Positions 42,607 to 53,928 of a DNA stretch of 64,000 bases are shown piece by piece. The notes under the pieces are model-generated. The model made no database searches. It had not been told where the DNA came from and worked only from the letters and a program-made list of their open reading frames with translations. Source of the stretch: Rhodococcus sp. ARC_M5 (GTDB taxonomy: Bacteria > Actinomycetota > Actinomycetes > Mycobacteriales > Mycobacteriaceae); assembly GCF_022810405.1 (NCBI RefSeq), contig NZ_JALGQE010000022.1, positions 1 through 64,000 of the forward strand, given 5' to 3'. Within the stretch, counting starts at the first letter, position 1; each line of letters begins with the position of its first letter. A program made the position numbers and the translations under genes.

Positions 42607-43224
42607 TCAGCGATGCGCCGTCGCGATGAACTGCCGGGTTGCGGCGGCGACGATATCCGCAGGGGTGATGTCGATTTCGTCGTTGAGCCACGCGATCACC
42701 AGTTCGGCGAGTCCGCCGATGAACAGGAGGCCGTTGATCTCCGACTGCGGTTGCGGGAAGGCCTGCTCACCGTAGAGTTCGCGCGATTGTTCGGCGACCA
42801 GGTGGGCGAACGCGCGCATGGACTTTCGTCGGTATGCCCGGAGTGAGTCGACGGCCAGTGATTCGATCATCGCGACGCGGCCCTTGCGCGGGTCCTCGGT
42901 GAGCACGCCGACGAAGGCAGCGATGGCGTTGTGTACCTGTTCTTCGACGGTGGGTGCGGGGGAGTGGAGCGCGTCCAGGGCCTTGGATCGGATGTCGTCG
43001 GAAATCGAATCCACCACTCGTTCGAGCAGCTCGTCTCGGCCGGTGAAGTTTTCGTAGAAGTAGCGTTCGGTCAGCTTCGCCTCCGCGCAGATCGCGGTCA
43101 TGGTCGTGTTCTGGGCACCTGCCTTCGCGAACACCTCGAGCCCGGCGTCGAGCAGGCGGGCCCGACGGTCGGCAAGGCGGTCGTCGGCGCTCATGCCGTT
43201 GTAGCGGCGCGTCGTGGAGGCCAT
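42607..43224 (-). CDS. TetR/AcrR family regulator
   Basis: A 205-residue TetR-type regulator. The N-terminal helix-turn-helix covers about residues 20-66: 'RARLLDAGLEVFAKAGAQNT', 'MTAICAEAKLTERYFYENF' and 'GRDELLERV'. The C-terminal ligand domain is all-helical. The ATG at 43224 is divergent from the P450, 85 bp apart, and a perfect 9-bp inverted repeat lies between them. It most likely represses the P450 and itself; the inducer is unknown. Confidence 0.9.
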   Translation of the reverse strand: MASTTRRYNGMSADDRLADRRARLLDAGLEVFAKAGAQNTTMTAICAEAKLTERYFYENFTGRDELLERVVDSISDDIRSKALDALHSPAPTVEEQVHNAIAAFVGVLTEDPRKGRVAMIESLAVDSLRAYRRKSMRAFAHLVAEQSRELYGEQAFPQPQSEINGLLFIGGLAELVIAWLNDEIDITPADIVAAATRQFIATAHR

Positions 43225-43270
43225 GGGTAGATCTTGACAGAGGGAGCACGTGTGACGCACACTACATCGC

Positions 43271-43294
43271 ATCTGACAGGACGCTCTGTCAGAT
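43271..43294. promoter_or_regulatory. TetR-type operator between tetR and P450
   Basis: Perfect inverted repeat ATCTGACAG-N6-CTGTCAGAT, 15 bp before the P450 ATG and 46 bp before the tetR start. A second half-site CTTGACAG lies at 43233-43240. Confidence 0.75.
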
Positions 43295-43309
43295 TGATGG
43301 AGGTCGACA

Positions 43310-44662
43310 ATGGCACGTGCTCTGGCTGCTCCACCTGCTGATTCAACGCTCCAGCCGGTATACGGCGACGGCGGTGTGCCCCTCGTGGGCCACACCCTGG
43401 AGTACATCCGAGACCCGCTGAAACTGCTCGGGAGTCGGTGGGAGAAGTACGGCGAGGTGTCCTGGTTGACGATGGCCGGGCAGAAGTGGATCACCGTCCT
43501 CGGCCCCGACGCATGCCAGCAGGTGCTTCAGAACGCCGACAAAGCGTTCGCGAACGGTGACGGCTGGTCGCTGTTGATCGGCCCGTTCTTTCACGGCGGA
43601 TTGATGCTGCTCGACTCCGACGAACATCTGAAGCACCGACGAATCATGCAGCAGGCCTTCACGAGGGACAGGCTCACCAAATCCGTGGAGGCGTTGAATC
43701 CTGTCACCGCAACCGGTTTGGACGCCTGGCAAGGCGGGCGCGACGTCCAGGTCTACCCGGCGCTCAAGGCGTTGACCCTGGAGGTGGCGACGAGCATTTT
43801 CATGGGCGGCGCAGAGGGCAGCACCGACGCCGAGATAGCCGAGCTCAATTCGAGTTTCGTGGCGTGCGTTCAGGCGGCGACGTCGATCGTGCGCTATCGA
43901 GTTCCGGGAACGCGGTGGAAGCGTGGCCTCGACGGCCGCGCCATGCTCGAGCAGTTCTTCCGGCGCTACCTACCTGCGCGGCGCGCCACCGAGACCGACG
44001 ACCTGTTCTCGGTTCTGTGTCACATCGAGGGGGAGGGCGGCGAGCGCTTCTCGGACGACGAAGTGATCGACCACATGATCTTCCTGCTCATGGCGGCTCA
44101 CGACACGTCGACGATCACGCTGTCGACGATCATGCAGTATCTCGGGCAACACCCCGAGTGGCAGGACAAGTGTCGTGCGGAATCCGAGGCCCTCGGCACC
44201 GATGCACCGACGCTCGCGCAACTCGACGAACTGCACAGCGTCGACCTGGTGATGAAGGAATGCCTGCGGCTGGTGTCACCCACTCCGGTGGTGGCGCGTC
44301 GCGCAGTGAAGGACACCGAGGTGCAGGGAAAGTTCGTTCCCGCGGGCACGTATGCATCGGTCGCGCCGCACTTCACGCACCACATGGAGCAGTACTGGCC
44401 CGACCCCGAGAAGTTCGACCCCGGCCGGTTCGCCGCCGACCGTCGCGAGGACAAGGTGCACCGCTACGCGTGGGAGCCGTTCGGCGGGGGCGTGCACAAG
44501 TGCATCGGCATGTACTTCGCGGGCGCGGAGATCAAGACGATCATGCACCATCTGCTGTTGCGGTTCGACTGGTCGGTCGACCCCGATTACGTTGCACCGC
44601 TGAACTTCACGTCGCTGCCCTTCCCCGAGGACGGGCAGCCCGTGCACCTACGAAAGCGGTAG
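43310..44662 (+). CDS. cytochrome P450
   Basis: A 450-residue P450. The heme loop is 'FGGGVHKCIG' (C398), the ExxR pair is E317-C-L-R320 and the I-helix oxygen site is A262-A-H-D265-T266, where A-A-H replaces the usual A-G-x. 'PFGGGVHKCIGMYFAGAEIK' (in parts) resembles CYP51/CYP136-like enzymes more than camphor-type bacterial P450s, but the family number cannot be set here. The long N-terminus 'LQPVYGDGGVPLVGHTLEY' (in part) suits a lipid or sterol-like substrate. It has no redox partner gene adjacent. TetR control is inferred from the operator in front. GGAGG precedes the ATG. Confidence 0.92.
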   Translation: MARALAAPPADSTLQPVYGDGGVPLVGHTLEYIRDPLKLLGSRWEKYGEVSWLTMAGQKWITVLGPDACQQVLQNADKAFANGDGWSLLIGPFFHGGLMLLDSDEHLKHRRIMQQAFTRDRLTKSVEALNPVTATGLDAWQGGRDVQVYPALKALTLEVATSIFMGGAEGSTDAEIAELNSSFVACVQAATSIVRYRVPGTRWKRGLDGRAMLEQFFRRYLPARRATETDDLFSVLCHIEGEGGERFSDDEVIDHMIFLLMAAHDTSTITLSTIMQYLGQHPEWQDKCRAESEALGTDAPTLAQLDELHSVDLVMKECLRLVSPTPVVARRAVKDTEVQGKFVPAGTYASVAPHFTHHMEQYWPDPEKFDPGRFAADRREDKVHRYAWEPFGGGVHKCIGMYFAGAEIKTIMHHLLLRFDWSVDPDYVAPLNFTSLPFPEDGQPVHLRKR

Positions 44663-44664
44663 AG

Positions 44665-45528
44665 CTACCCGGCGCGGTCGGTCAGCCACCCGATGATGTT
44701 CGCGGTGACCTCGTCCCGGTTGGTCTCGTTGAGGATCTCGTGGCGGGCACCGGGGTAGAGGGTGACGGTCACGTCGCTCATCCCGGCCTCGCGATACCGG
44801 GCGGCGAGGGTTTCGATCAATTGTCCGCCACCGGCGAGCGGGTCGTCTGCTCCCGAGGTGATGAGCAGCGGAAGGTCGGAGCGGATCTGCTCGAGGTTGT
44901 GTGGGTCGGCCAGCTTGTCGGCCTCACCGAACAACGCGGGGACCGTCGACTCCGGGAGGTCGAAACCGCACAGAGGATCGGCGACGTACGCGTCCACTTC
45001 GGCCTCGTCGCGGGTGAGCCACTCGTATCCGGTGCGGTGTTCGAAGGCGGCGTTGAACACGCTCAGGTCGCCCGCGGGGGCGTCGGCCATGCCGGCGGCG
45101 AGGATGTTCAGCGTCGTCGAGCCCGACAGCACCACTCCCTCGTACAGATCCGATCGCTCGATCAGAACATGCTGCGCGGCAAACGAACCCATCGAGTGCG
45201 CGAACAGGAACAGCGGCAGGTCAGGGTAGTCGTTCAGCAACGACTCGCCCAGCTGCTCGATGTCGGCCCACAGTCCGGCGAATGCGGCGGCACCGAAATC
45301 GCCCGGGGTGTCGACGATCGACTGGCCGTGGCCACGATGATCGGACGCGACGACATGGAATCCGGCGTCGTTCAGCGCGGCGGCGAAGCGGGCGTAGCGG
45401 CTGCCGTGCTCGGCCAGTCCGTGCGCGATCTGCACGACGCCGCGTGCCGGGTCGGCCGAGGTCGCCCAGGTGTAGGTACTGATCTCGGTGTCGTCCTGCT
45501 TGGATACGAACGACGAAGCGTTGGCCAC
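44665..45528 (-). CDS. alpha/beta hydrolase, monoacylglycerol lipase-like
   Basis: A 287-residue hydrolase. 'IAHGLAEHGSRY' supplies the oxyanion region, 'DHRGHGQS' the family mark and 'LFAHSMGSFAA' the nucleophile S112. The acid is likely in 'LLITSGADDPLAGGG' and the base in 'YPGARHEILNET'. This is the lysophospholipase/monoacylglycerol lipase group (Hydrolase_4). AAGGAG is five bases before the GTG start at 45528. It converges on the P450 gene with a two-base gap. Confidence 0.9.
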   Translation of the reverse strand: MANASSFVSKQDDTEISTYTWATSADPARGVVQIAHGLAEHGSRYARFAAALNDAGFHVVASDHRGHGQSIVDTPGDFGAAAFAGLWADIEQLGESLLNDYPDLPLFLFAHSMGSFAAQHVLIERSDLYEGVVLSGSTTLNILAAGMADAPAGDLSVFNAAFEHRTGYEWLTRDEAEVDAYVADPLCGFDLPESTVPALFGEADKLADPHNLEQIRSDLPLLITSGADDPLAGGGQLIETLAARYREAGMSDVTVTLYPGARHEILNETNRDEVTANIIGWLTDRAG

Positions 45529-45574
45529 GAGTGTCTCCTTGAACCGGTGAGGGGTCGAGAACCGAACTTATCTC

Positions 45575-45736
45575 CTATGCCCTGAGCCTCGGAGCGAAAT
45601 GCTCGATGCGGCGCGAGGGGGTCGGGTTCACGAACCCCGGCATCGAGGAGATGATCGATTTCGCGTCGGCGAAGGCGACCGCGAGTTCGTTGGTTCGATG
45701 GGGAATGACATGCAGCAGAGCGTGTTCGACGATCAT
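45575..45736 (-). pseudogene. internally deleted antibiotic biosynthesis monooxygenase (ABM) remnant
   Basis: A 53-codon frame starting 'MIVEHALLHVIPHRTNELA' and 'AKSIISSMPGF', which is the N-terminal strand and first helix of a small ABM-domain protein of about 100 residues. After 'PGFVN' it jumps to 'RRIEHFAPRLRA', which resembles the C-terminal strand of the same family (VEHFxP). The central 40-50 residues are missing in frame. Without them the beta-sheet cannot form, so it is likely non-functional. It lies between the ALDH and lipase genes on the same strand, behind a terminator. Confidence 0.6.
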
Positions 45737-45764
45737 CGGGACCGCACGACCGCGGCACGACAAA

Positions 45765-45790
45765 GCTCCCCGGACAACTGCCCGGGGAGC
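45765..45790 (-). terminator. terminator of aldehyde dehydrogenase gene
   Basis: Inverted repeat GCTCCCCGG (45765-45773) and CCGGGGAGC (45782-45790) follows the minus-strand ALDH stop by about 15 bp; a TTTG run follows on that strand. Confidence 0.75.
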
Positions 45791-45804
45791 ATCGTCAGCT
45801 GAGC

Positions 45805-47211
45805 CTACTTCGCGGAGACTCGCACCAGCTTCTTGTTCACGAACTCGTCCATGCCCCACGGTCCCAGTTCGCGGCCGACGCCGGAGCGCTTGACGCCGCC
45901 GAACGGGAGGCCGGGGAGGGTGGTGCCGTGCTCGTTGACGAACGCCATGCCGACCTCGAGCTGCTCGGCCACATCGCGGGCCTTGTCCAGGTCGGTGCTC
46001 CACACCGATCCGCTCAGACCGTATGCCGAGGAGTTCGCCAATTCGATTGCCTGCTGCGGGCTTTCGACCTTGTAGATCACACCGGCCGGTCCGAACAGCT
46101 CTTCGCTGTACGCCCGCATATCCGGGGTGACGTCGGTCAGCAGCGTCGGCTGCACGAATGCACCCGGCCCGTCGATCTTCTTGCCACCGGTCAGCAGTGT
46201 CGCGCCCTTGGCGACGGCGTCGTCGATCTGCTCGATCAACGTGTCGGCGGCGGTCTGCGACGACAGCGGCCCGAGGGTGGTGTTCGCGTCCAACGGGTCG
46301 CCGGTCTGCACGGCCTCGAACGACGCGACGAGCTTGGTGACGAAGTCGTCGTAGATGTCCTCGGCGACGAGGATGCGCTTGGCGGCGTTGCAGGCCTGGC
46401 CGGCGTTGGACAGGCGTGCCCGAGTCGCAGATTCGACGGTGGCATCCATGTCGTCGGAGTCGAGCAGGATGAACACGTCCGAACCGCCGAGTTCGAGGAC
46501 GACCTTCTTGAGGTTGCGTCCTGCGGTTTCGGCCACGGAGGTTCCGGCTCGCTCGCTACCGGTGAGCGAGACGCCCTGCACGCGGGGGTCGGCGATCATG
46601 TCGGCGATCTGTTCGTTGGTCGCGAAAATGTTGATGTACGCATCCTGGGGGAGTCCCGCCTGCTGGAAGATCTCCTCCATCAGCAACGCCGATTGCGGGC
46701 AGTTCGGTGCGTGCTTGAGCAGAATCGTGTTGCCCACCATCAGGTTCGGACCGGCGAACCGGGCAACCTGGTAGTACGGGAAATTCCATGGCATGACGCC
46801 GACCAGTGCGCCGACCGGCTTGCGTTGCAGCACAGAGTCTTCCGCGCCGGGTACGTCGAGCTTCTCATCCTCGAGCAGGGTCGGGCCGTTGTCTGCGTAG
46901 TACCGGTAGATGCTCGACGACAGCTCCACCTCGCCCTGGGACTCGGTCAGCGGCTTGCCCATCTCGAGCGAGATGGTTCGAGCCAGTTCGTCGGAACGCT
47001 CGGTGTAGAGGTCAGCGACCTTGTGCAGGATTTCCGCGCGGTGCTTCGGTGAGGTCTTGCGCCACGTCTGGAATCCGGCGTGTGCGTCGGCGAGTGCGCG
47101 CTCGACGCCGGCCGTGTCGAGAGTTTCGAATTCCTTGACGGTTGTGCCGTCGGCTGGATTGACAGTCTTGTAGGTCGTCATACCCGGTTCAACGGTCGCA
47201 GAGGGTGCCAT
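45805..47211 (-). CDS. NAD(P)-dependent aldehyde dehydrogenase, succinate-semialdehyde type
   Basis: A 468-residue aldehyde dehydrogenase. '[15 protein letters not shown]' is the cofactor-binding start, '[12 protein letters not shown]' holds the general-base Glu, '[14 protein letters not shown]' the catalytic Cys, and '[15 protein letters not shown]' with '[17 protein letters not shown]' the C-terminal marks. The N-terminal '[18 protein letters not shown]' and '[20 protein letters not shown]' pattern fits the succinate-semialdehyde dehydrogenase group, though related aldehydes are possible. The ATG at 47211 (AGGAACA in front) is used; the ATG at 47181 starts 'TTYKTVNP' and is an alternative. 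It is divergent from the isocitrate dehydrogenase. Confidence 0.9.
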   Translation of the reverse strand: MAPSATVEPGMTTYKTVNPADGTTVKEFETLDTAGVERALADAHAGFQTWRKTSPKHRAEILHKVADLYTERSDELARTISLEMGKPLTESQGEVELSSSIYRYYADNGPTLLEDEKLDVPGAEDSVLQRKPVGALVGVMPWNFPYYQVARFAGPNLMVGNTILLKHAPNCPQSALLMEEIFQQAGLPQDAYINIFATNEQIADMIADPRVQGVSLTGSERAGTSVAETAGRNLKKVVLELGGSDVFILLDSDDMDATVESATRARLSNAGQACNAAKRILVAEDIYDDFVTKLVASFEAVQTGDPLDANTTLGPLSSQTAADTLIEQIDDAVAKGATLLTGGKKIDGPGAFVQPTLLTDVTPDMRAYSEELFGPAGVIYKVESPQQAIELANSSAYGLSGSVWSTDLDKARDVAEQLEVGMAFVNEHGTTLPGLPFGGVKRSGVGRELGPWGMDEFVNKKLVRVSAK

Positions 47212-47420
47212 TGTTCCTATTCGGGCAAATCGGAGGCTCCGACGGTGGTCAGGGCCGGATCGAGGAGGGTTGCGAAATCCTTTGAGCGCCCTACCGGTCG
47301 GTAACTTGGAACCGCTGGTGGAGTGATACCCCACTGCCCCCCACATTCGCGGGATCGAAGATTAAAGTTGACCACGAACGCATCCAAAAGACGACGTTGA
47401 AACTGAGGCAAAGGCGAAAC

Positions 47421-49658
<2,238 letters not shown>

Positions 49659-49679
49659 TTCTTTCTGCCTCACCCCCAT

Positions 49680-49732
49680 CGAATGAATGGTCCATTCACG
49701 CGCTCAGACGTTGTGAATGGACCATTCATTCG
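49680..49732. repeat. 20-bp-arm palindromic element after icd2
   Basis: Perfect arms 49680-49699 and 49713-49732 (CGAATGAATGGTCCATTCAC and its complement) flank a 13-base loop GCGCTCAGACGTT. It lies between the convergent icd2 and lysR genes. The right arm with the loop is repeated at 49792-49827, so it is more than a simple terminator. Confidence 0.85.
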
Positions 49733-49791
49733 TATTGGGGTGCACCATCATTCGGGTCCACCGCCCACCCCGTCCGGATCAATGTGACTTT

Positions 49792-49827
49792 CACGCGCTC
49801 AGACGTATTGAATGGACCATTCATTCG
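49792..49827. repeat. second, one-armed copy of the palindromic element
   Basis: The 36-bp segment 49792-49827 matches 49697-49732 except for two adjacent bases. It supplies the stop codon and last codons of the lysR gene (49821-49823). Confidence 0.85.
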
Positions 49828-50714
49828 TTACGGGGCGGCACCACAATGTCCAGAAACGCCGAACAACTAGCGCTCTGGCGTCGCCCCGGCAATTGCACGA
49901 CCGAAATGGTTCGATGGATGGTCGGCTCGATCGGCAGGTAGACAAGGCTCGCGAACGACATCATCGGCACCACCAGTTCCGGGATGACGGTGATGCCGAG
50001 TCCCGCCGCGGTCAGGCCCGCCACGGCGGCCACGTTGTGTGCCTGAACAGACGGTCCGACGTCGACTCCCTCGTTCTCCAGGGCCAGTCGTACATGCGAC
50101 GCGATGCTGGATTCGGGGCCGAACGCGATGAACGGCTCGTCGGCGAGGTCGGTCCACCTCAGGCTCTTGCGCTGCGCGAGAGCGTGATTCGACGGTAGCG
50201 CGCAGACGAACGCATCGGCGCTGACCGTCGTGCGCATCAGGTCGTTCGCTCGACCCGATGCTGCCACCACTGCGAAATCCACGGAGCCGTCGCGGACGGA
50301 GGCCACCACGTCGTCGCGCAGGCCGTCCTTGATGTGCACCGAGACGTCGGGATGGCTGTCGCGAAAGTCCACGATGTACGGCGGGAGGAACGTCGCCGCG
50401 ATCGACGGCAAGCACGCGATGGTGACGGTTCCTCGGTCGCCCGAGACGAAGCGTCCGATCTGCTCCAGGCCGTCATCGAACTCGAGCAATACCCGACGGG
50501 CATAGGCCGTCACCTCGTGTCCATCGCCGGTGAGGTCGACGCTGCGGGTGGTGCGGACGAACAGTCGCACGCCCAGGCGGCGCTCTGCCTCGGCGACCGT
50601 GCGGCTCAGGTTCGGCTGGGATACCCCGAGGGACGCCGCCGCCGAGGTGAAGCTCGCGAGATCGGCCAGCGCCACGATGGCCCGTAGGTGCGCGATACCG
50701 ATATTGATGCTCAC
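49821..50714 (-). CDS. LysR family regulator
   Basis: A 297-residue LysR-type regulator. The winged helix-turn-helix is 'LRAIVALADLASFTSAAASLGVSQPNLSRTVAEAERRLG' in shape (about residues 7-45); the substrate domain is 'VTIACLPSIAATFLPPYIVDF' onwards, with 'GLGITVIPELVVPMM' near the end. A GTG at 50714 gives the usual LysR length; the frame to 50765 would cross the divergent promoter. It is divergent from the CitMHS transporter and likely controls it. Its last residues are encoded by the repeat element. Confidence 0.88.
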   Translation of the reverse strand: MSINIGIAHLRAIVALADLASFTSAAASLGVSQPNLSRTVAEAERRLGVRLFVRTTRSVDLTGDGHEVTAYARRVLLEFDDGLEQIGRFVSGDRGTVTIACLPSIAATFLPPYIVDFRDSHPDVSVHIKDGLRDDVVASVRDGSVDFAVVAASGRANDLMRTTVSADAFVCALPSNHALAQRKSLRWTDLADEPFIAFGPESSIASHVRLALENEGVDVGPSVQAHNVAAVAGLTAAGLGITVIPELVVPMMSFASLVYLPIEPTIHRTISVVQLPGRRQSASCSAFLDIVVPPRNE

Positions 50715-50731
50715 AGCGAATGAATGTATAC

Positions 50732-50745
50732 CCAACTGATGTTGG
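50732..50745. promoter_or_regulatory. candidate LysR operator
   Basis: Inverted repeat CCAAC-TGAT-GTTGG with flanking AT-rich bases, midway between the divergent lysR and transporter starts, as usual for LysR recognition sites. Confidence 0.5.
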
Positions 50746-50796
50746 ACTGCGTAAGTGATCTGCACAACACTCGTCGTATTCGATGAAGGAGATCAC

Positions 50797-52230
50797 ATGT
50801 TGTCACTGCTCGGCTTCGGGACGATTGCCATCATCCTGCTGCTGTTGTTCACCCAGCGCGTCGCGGCCATCGTCGCGCTTGCAGGTGTCCCGCTCGCTGC
50901 GGCGTTCCTGGCCGGCAACTCTCCATCCGAGGTGGCAGGGTTCGTCAAAGAGGGGCTCGGCGGGGTCGTCGGCGTCGCCGCGATGTTCCTGTTCGCAATC
51001 GTCTTCTTCGGGATCATGCGCGACGCGGGTCTGTTCGATCCGATCATCGCCCGCATCGTGCGCTGGGCAGGTAGTGCCCCGCCGACCGTGGCAGTCGCGA
51101 CCACTGCCCTCGCCGTGGTGGCTCACCTCGACGGTGCCGGCGCAACCACGTTCCTGATCGCCGTCCCCGCCATGCTGCCGATCTACGAACGCCTCGGTAT
51201 GAGCCGGCTCGTCCTGGCGACCTGCGTCGGTCTCGGTGCCGGAGTGATGAACATGGTCCCCTGGGGTGGTCCGACGGCTCGCGCTGCAGCAACACTGGGC
51301 GTCGACGCCAACGAGCTGTGGGTGCCGCTGATTCCCGCGCAGATCGCCGGGGTCGTGTTTGCACTGGGCGTCGCCTACTATCTGGGTCGGCGTGAGCGGA
51401 CCCGGTTGGCCAAGGTAGCCGCGGGCGATGCGTCGGCCGTCGTGGAGGAGTCGACGGCGCGAGTCGCCGAACGCATGTCCGTGGGATCCGGGGATACCGG
51501 ATCATCAGTCGATGACGCGAACGAGGAGCCCGGCAGCCCGTCGACCGGCGGGAACGATGCGGACGGTCCGGCAACCGCGTCGAGTGACCGAGCACTGCTG
51601 CGGCCGAAGTTGTTCTGGGTCAACGCCTTCCTGGTAATCGCGACGTTGGCTGCGTTGATCGCCGCCATCGCCCCGCCGGAGACGTGCTTCATCATCGCCA
51701 CTATCGTGGCGCTCCTTGTCAACTACCGCGGAATGAAGGCCCAGTCGGCCCGCATCGAGGCCCACGCTGTCGGCGCGATGCTCATGGTCGGTACGTTGCT
51801 CGCGGCCGGTGTACTACTCGGTGTGCTCGACGGCAGCGGCATGATCGAATCGATGGCGGTCAGCGCAGCGAATGCCATTCCGGACGCCATGGCACCTGCC
51901 TTACCGCTCATCGTCGGCGTGTTCGCCGTCCCGATGAGCCTGATCTTCGGGCCGGACGCCTACTACTTCGGCGTGCTGCCGGTCCTCATCGAGGTAGGCG
52001 ACCAATTCGGCGTCAGCGCAATGGATCTGGCGCAAGCCTCGATCATCGGTGAGGAAACCGTCGGATTCCCCATCAGCCCGATGACCGGCGCGTTCTACCT
52101 TCTGGTGGGTCTCGCGAAAGTCGACATCGGTAAGCACATTCGCCACACGCTGGGGTGGGCGTGGCTGATCAGTCTCGGCATGCTCGGCGTTGCCATGGCC
52201 ACCGGCGCGATCCCGCTGTGGTCGTCATGA
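50797..52230 (+). CDS. CitMHS family citrate/dicarboxylate transporter
   Basis: A 477-residue carrier with about 11 helices. 'MLSLLGFGTIAIILLLLF', 'FFGIMRDAGLFDPI', 'HLDGAGATTFLIAVPAMLPIY' and 'NMVPWGGPTARAA' are the CitMHS (citrate-metal:H+ symporter) marks; 'SLIFGPDAYYFGVLPVL' and 'GFPISPMTGAFYLLVGL' close the second half. A long polar loop (about 225-280) is rich in Asp/Ser. GAAGGAGA precedes the ATG. It is coupled to the AtuA-like genes by ATGA, so it probably imports their substrate, a di- or tricarboxylic acid. Confidence 0.88.
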   Translation: MLSLLGFGTIAIILLLLFTQRVAAIVALAGVPLAAAFLAGNSPSEVAGFVKEGLGGVVGVAAMFLFAIVFFGIMRDAGLFDPIIARIVRWAGSAPPTVAVATTALAVVAHLDGAGATTFLIAVPAMLPIYERLGMSRLVLATCVGLGAGVMNMVPWGGPTARAAATLGVDANELWVPLIPAQIAGVVFALGVAYYLGRRERTRLAKVAAGDASAVVEESTARVAERMSVGSGDTGSSVDDANEEPGSPSTGGNDADGPATASSDRALLRPKLFWVNAFLVIATLAALIAAIAPPETCFIIATIVALLVNYRGMKAQSARIEAHAVGAMLMVGTLLAAGVLLGVLDGSGMIESMAVSAANAIPDAMAPALPLIVGVFAVPMSLIFGPDAYYFGVLPVLIEVGDQFGVSAMDLAQASIIGEETVGFPISPMTGAFYLLVGLAKVDIGKHIRHTLGWAWLISLGMLGVAMATGAIPLWSS

Positions 52231-53579
52231 GTCGCGACGGAACGATCCGGCTCGGGGCCGGCGCAGGGTTTGCCGGCGACCGCATCGACCCGGCACGGAT
52301 CTTGGCCGAGCGCGGCGAGCTCGACTATTTGATCTTCGAGTGCCTCGGGGAGCGGACGGTTGCGACCGGGCAGGCACGAAAGCTGCTCGATCCCGCTGCG
52401 GGCTACGACCCACTGTTGGCCGCGCGGATGCGGGCAGTGCTGGGCGCGACCACGGAGCAGGGCATCACCGTCGTGACGAACTCGGGAGCGGCGAATCCTG
52501 TTGCGGCAGCAGCGGTTGCTGCTCGTGTTGCCGAGCAGGTGTGCTCGCGCTCGGTGCGCATCGCTGCCGTCACCGGCGACGACGTGCTCGACGCAGTGCG
52601 CCGGATCGACCCGATGGTGTGGGAGACCGGCCGGCCGCTGTCGGAGCATTCCGAGGAACTGGTGTCGGCCAACGCCTATATCGGTGCCGATGCGGTTCTG
52701 CCCGCACTCGATGTCGGTGCCGACGTGATCGTCACCGGCCGTCTTGCCGATCCAGCGCTGTATCTTGCGCCGCTGATGCACGAGTTCGGTTGGGCCGGTC
52801 AGGACTGGGAGACGCTCGGTGCAGGTACGGTCGTCGGACATCTTCTCGAATGCGCGGGCCAACTGACCGGTGGCTACTTCGCCGATCCGATCACCAAGCC
52901 GGTGCCGGGTCTGGCACATCTGGGATTTCCGTTCGGGGATGTACGTGCCGATGGCACAGCCGAATTCGGCAAAGTCGACGGCACCGGCGGGGAATTGACG
53001 CGGCGAACGTGCGCCGAGCAGTTGCTCTACGAGGTAGGCGATCCAGCCCGGTACTTGACGCCGGATGTGACCGCCGATTTCACCGGAGTCGCGTTCGAGA
53101 CCGTCGGACCCGATCGGGTAGCGGTGTCCGGGGCGACGGGCAGTACACGGCCAGAGGAGCTGAAGGTGACCCTCGGTTTTCGCGGCGGTTGGCTCGGCGA
53201 AGGTCAGATCAGCTACGCCGGGCCGCGCGCGCTGCAACGCGCCGAGCTCGCCGGAGAGATTGTGCAGCAGCGACTGTGGGAGGTGCACGGTATTCCGGCC
53301 GAGAATGTCGGCATCGAGTACATCGGGGCGGGTGCGGCGTTCCGCGGACTTGCTGCCCCAACCGATGTCCCCGAAGTGCGGCTGCGCGTGACCGGGAAGG
53401 TGCCCGACGCGGAGACCGCGGCACTCGTGGGGTGGGAAGTCGAAAGCCTCTATACCAACGGCCCTGCCGGCGGCGGTGGCGCACGCAGCAGCAGCGCCGA
53501 GGTGCTCGCGATCAGATCGTGTCTGATCCCACGTGCACAGGTGACGACCGCTGTACACACCACGGAGGTGACGGTATGA
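52227..53579 (+). CDS. acyclic terpene utilisation AtuA-like (DUF1446) protein
   Basis: A 450-residue DUF1446/AtuA family protein: 'RLGAGAGFAGDRIDPA', 'LDYLIFECLGERT', 'VVTNSGAANP', 'TGRLADPALYLAPL' and 'GHLLECAGQLTGGYFADP' are visible, with 'LGFPFGDV' further on. AtuA is required for citronellol/geraniol use in Pseudomonas, but many family members sit in carboxylate clusters and the chemistry is unknown. With an importer of the CitMHS type and the AtuA-associated small subunit next to it, it is likely one of the latter. ATGA overlaps on both sides. Confidence 0.85.
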   Translation: MSRDGTIRLGAGAGFAGDRIDPARILAERGELDYLIFECLGERTVATGQARKLLDPAAGYDPLLAARMRAVLGATTEQGITVVTNSGAANPVAAAAVAARVAEQVCSRSVRIAAVTGDDVLDAVRRIDPMVWETGRPLSEHSEELVSANAYIGADAVLPALDVGADVIVTGRLADPALYLAPLMHEFGWAGQDWETLGAGTVVGHLLECAGQLTGGYFADPITKPVPGLAHLGFPFGDVRADGTAEFGKVDGTGGELTRRTCAEQLLYEVGDPARYLTPDVTADFTGVAFETVGPDRVAVSGATGSTRPEELKVTLGFRGGWLGEGQISYAGPRALQRAELAGEIVQQRLWEVHGIPAENVGIEYIGAGAAFRGLAAPTDVPEVRLRVTGKVPDAETAALVGWEVESLYTNGPAGGGGARSSSAEVLAIRSCLIPRAQVTTAVHTTEVTV

Positions 53580-53890
53580 GGACTGTCGACGATCTCGCCG
53601 ACGTGCGAACCGGGGACAAGGGCGACACCCTCATCCTCGCTGTGTTTCCGCGGTCCGAGGAGTACTACGAGTTATTGACCCGTGAACTGACCGTCGATGC
53701 TGTTGCCACGCATTTCGCGCCGCTGGTTACCGGGGACGTACACCGCACTGACATGCCCCTGGTCTCCGGGTTGGTGTTCGAGCTACCCGGCGTGCTCGGT
53801 GGGGGAGTTACGGGTAGCCCCGTTCTGGACGGACACGGCAAATGCCTGAGCTACCACCTATTGAGCATGGTTGTACCGGAACCTCTTTGA
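53576..53890 (+). CDS. AtuA-associated small subunit
   Basis: A 104-residue protein beginning 'TVDDLADVRTGDKGDTLILAVF', the hallmark of the short C-terminal domain that many DUF1446 proteins carry in one chain; here it is a separate gene. 'LSYHLLSMVV' ends the domain. Coupling by ATGA with the AtuA-like gene supports a complex. Confidence 0.82.
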   Translation: MRTVDDLADVRTGDKGDTLILAVFPRSEEYYELLTRELTVDAVATHFAPLVTGDVHRTDMPLVSGLVFELPGVLGGGVTGSPVLDGHGKCLSYHLLSMVVPEPL

Positions 53891-53928
53891 CCCCATTTTT
53901 CGACTCTCGCGGCCCAGCCGCCCGATGG

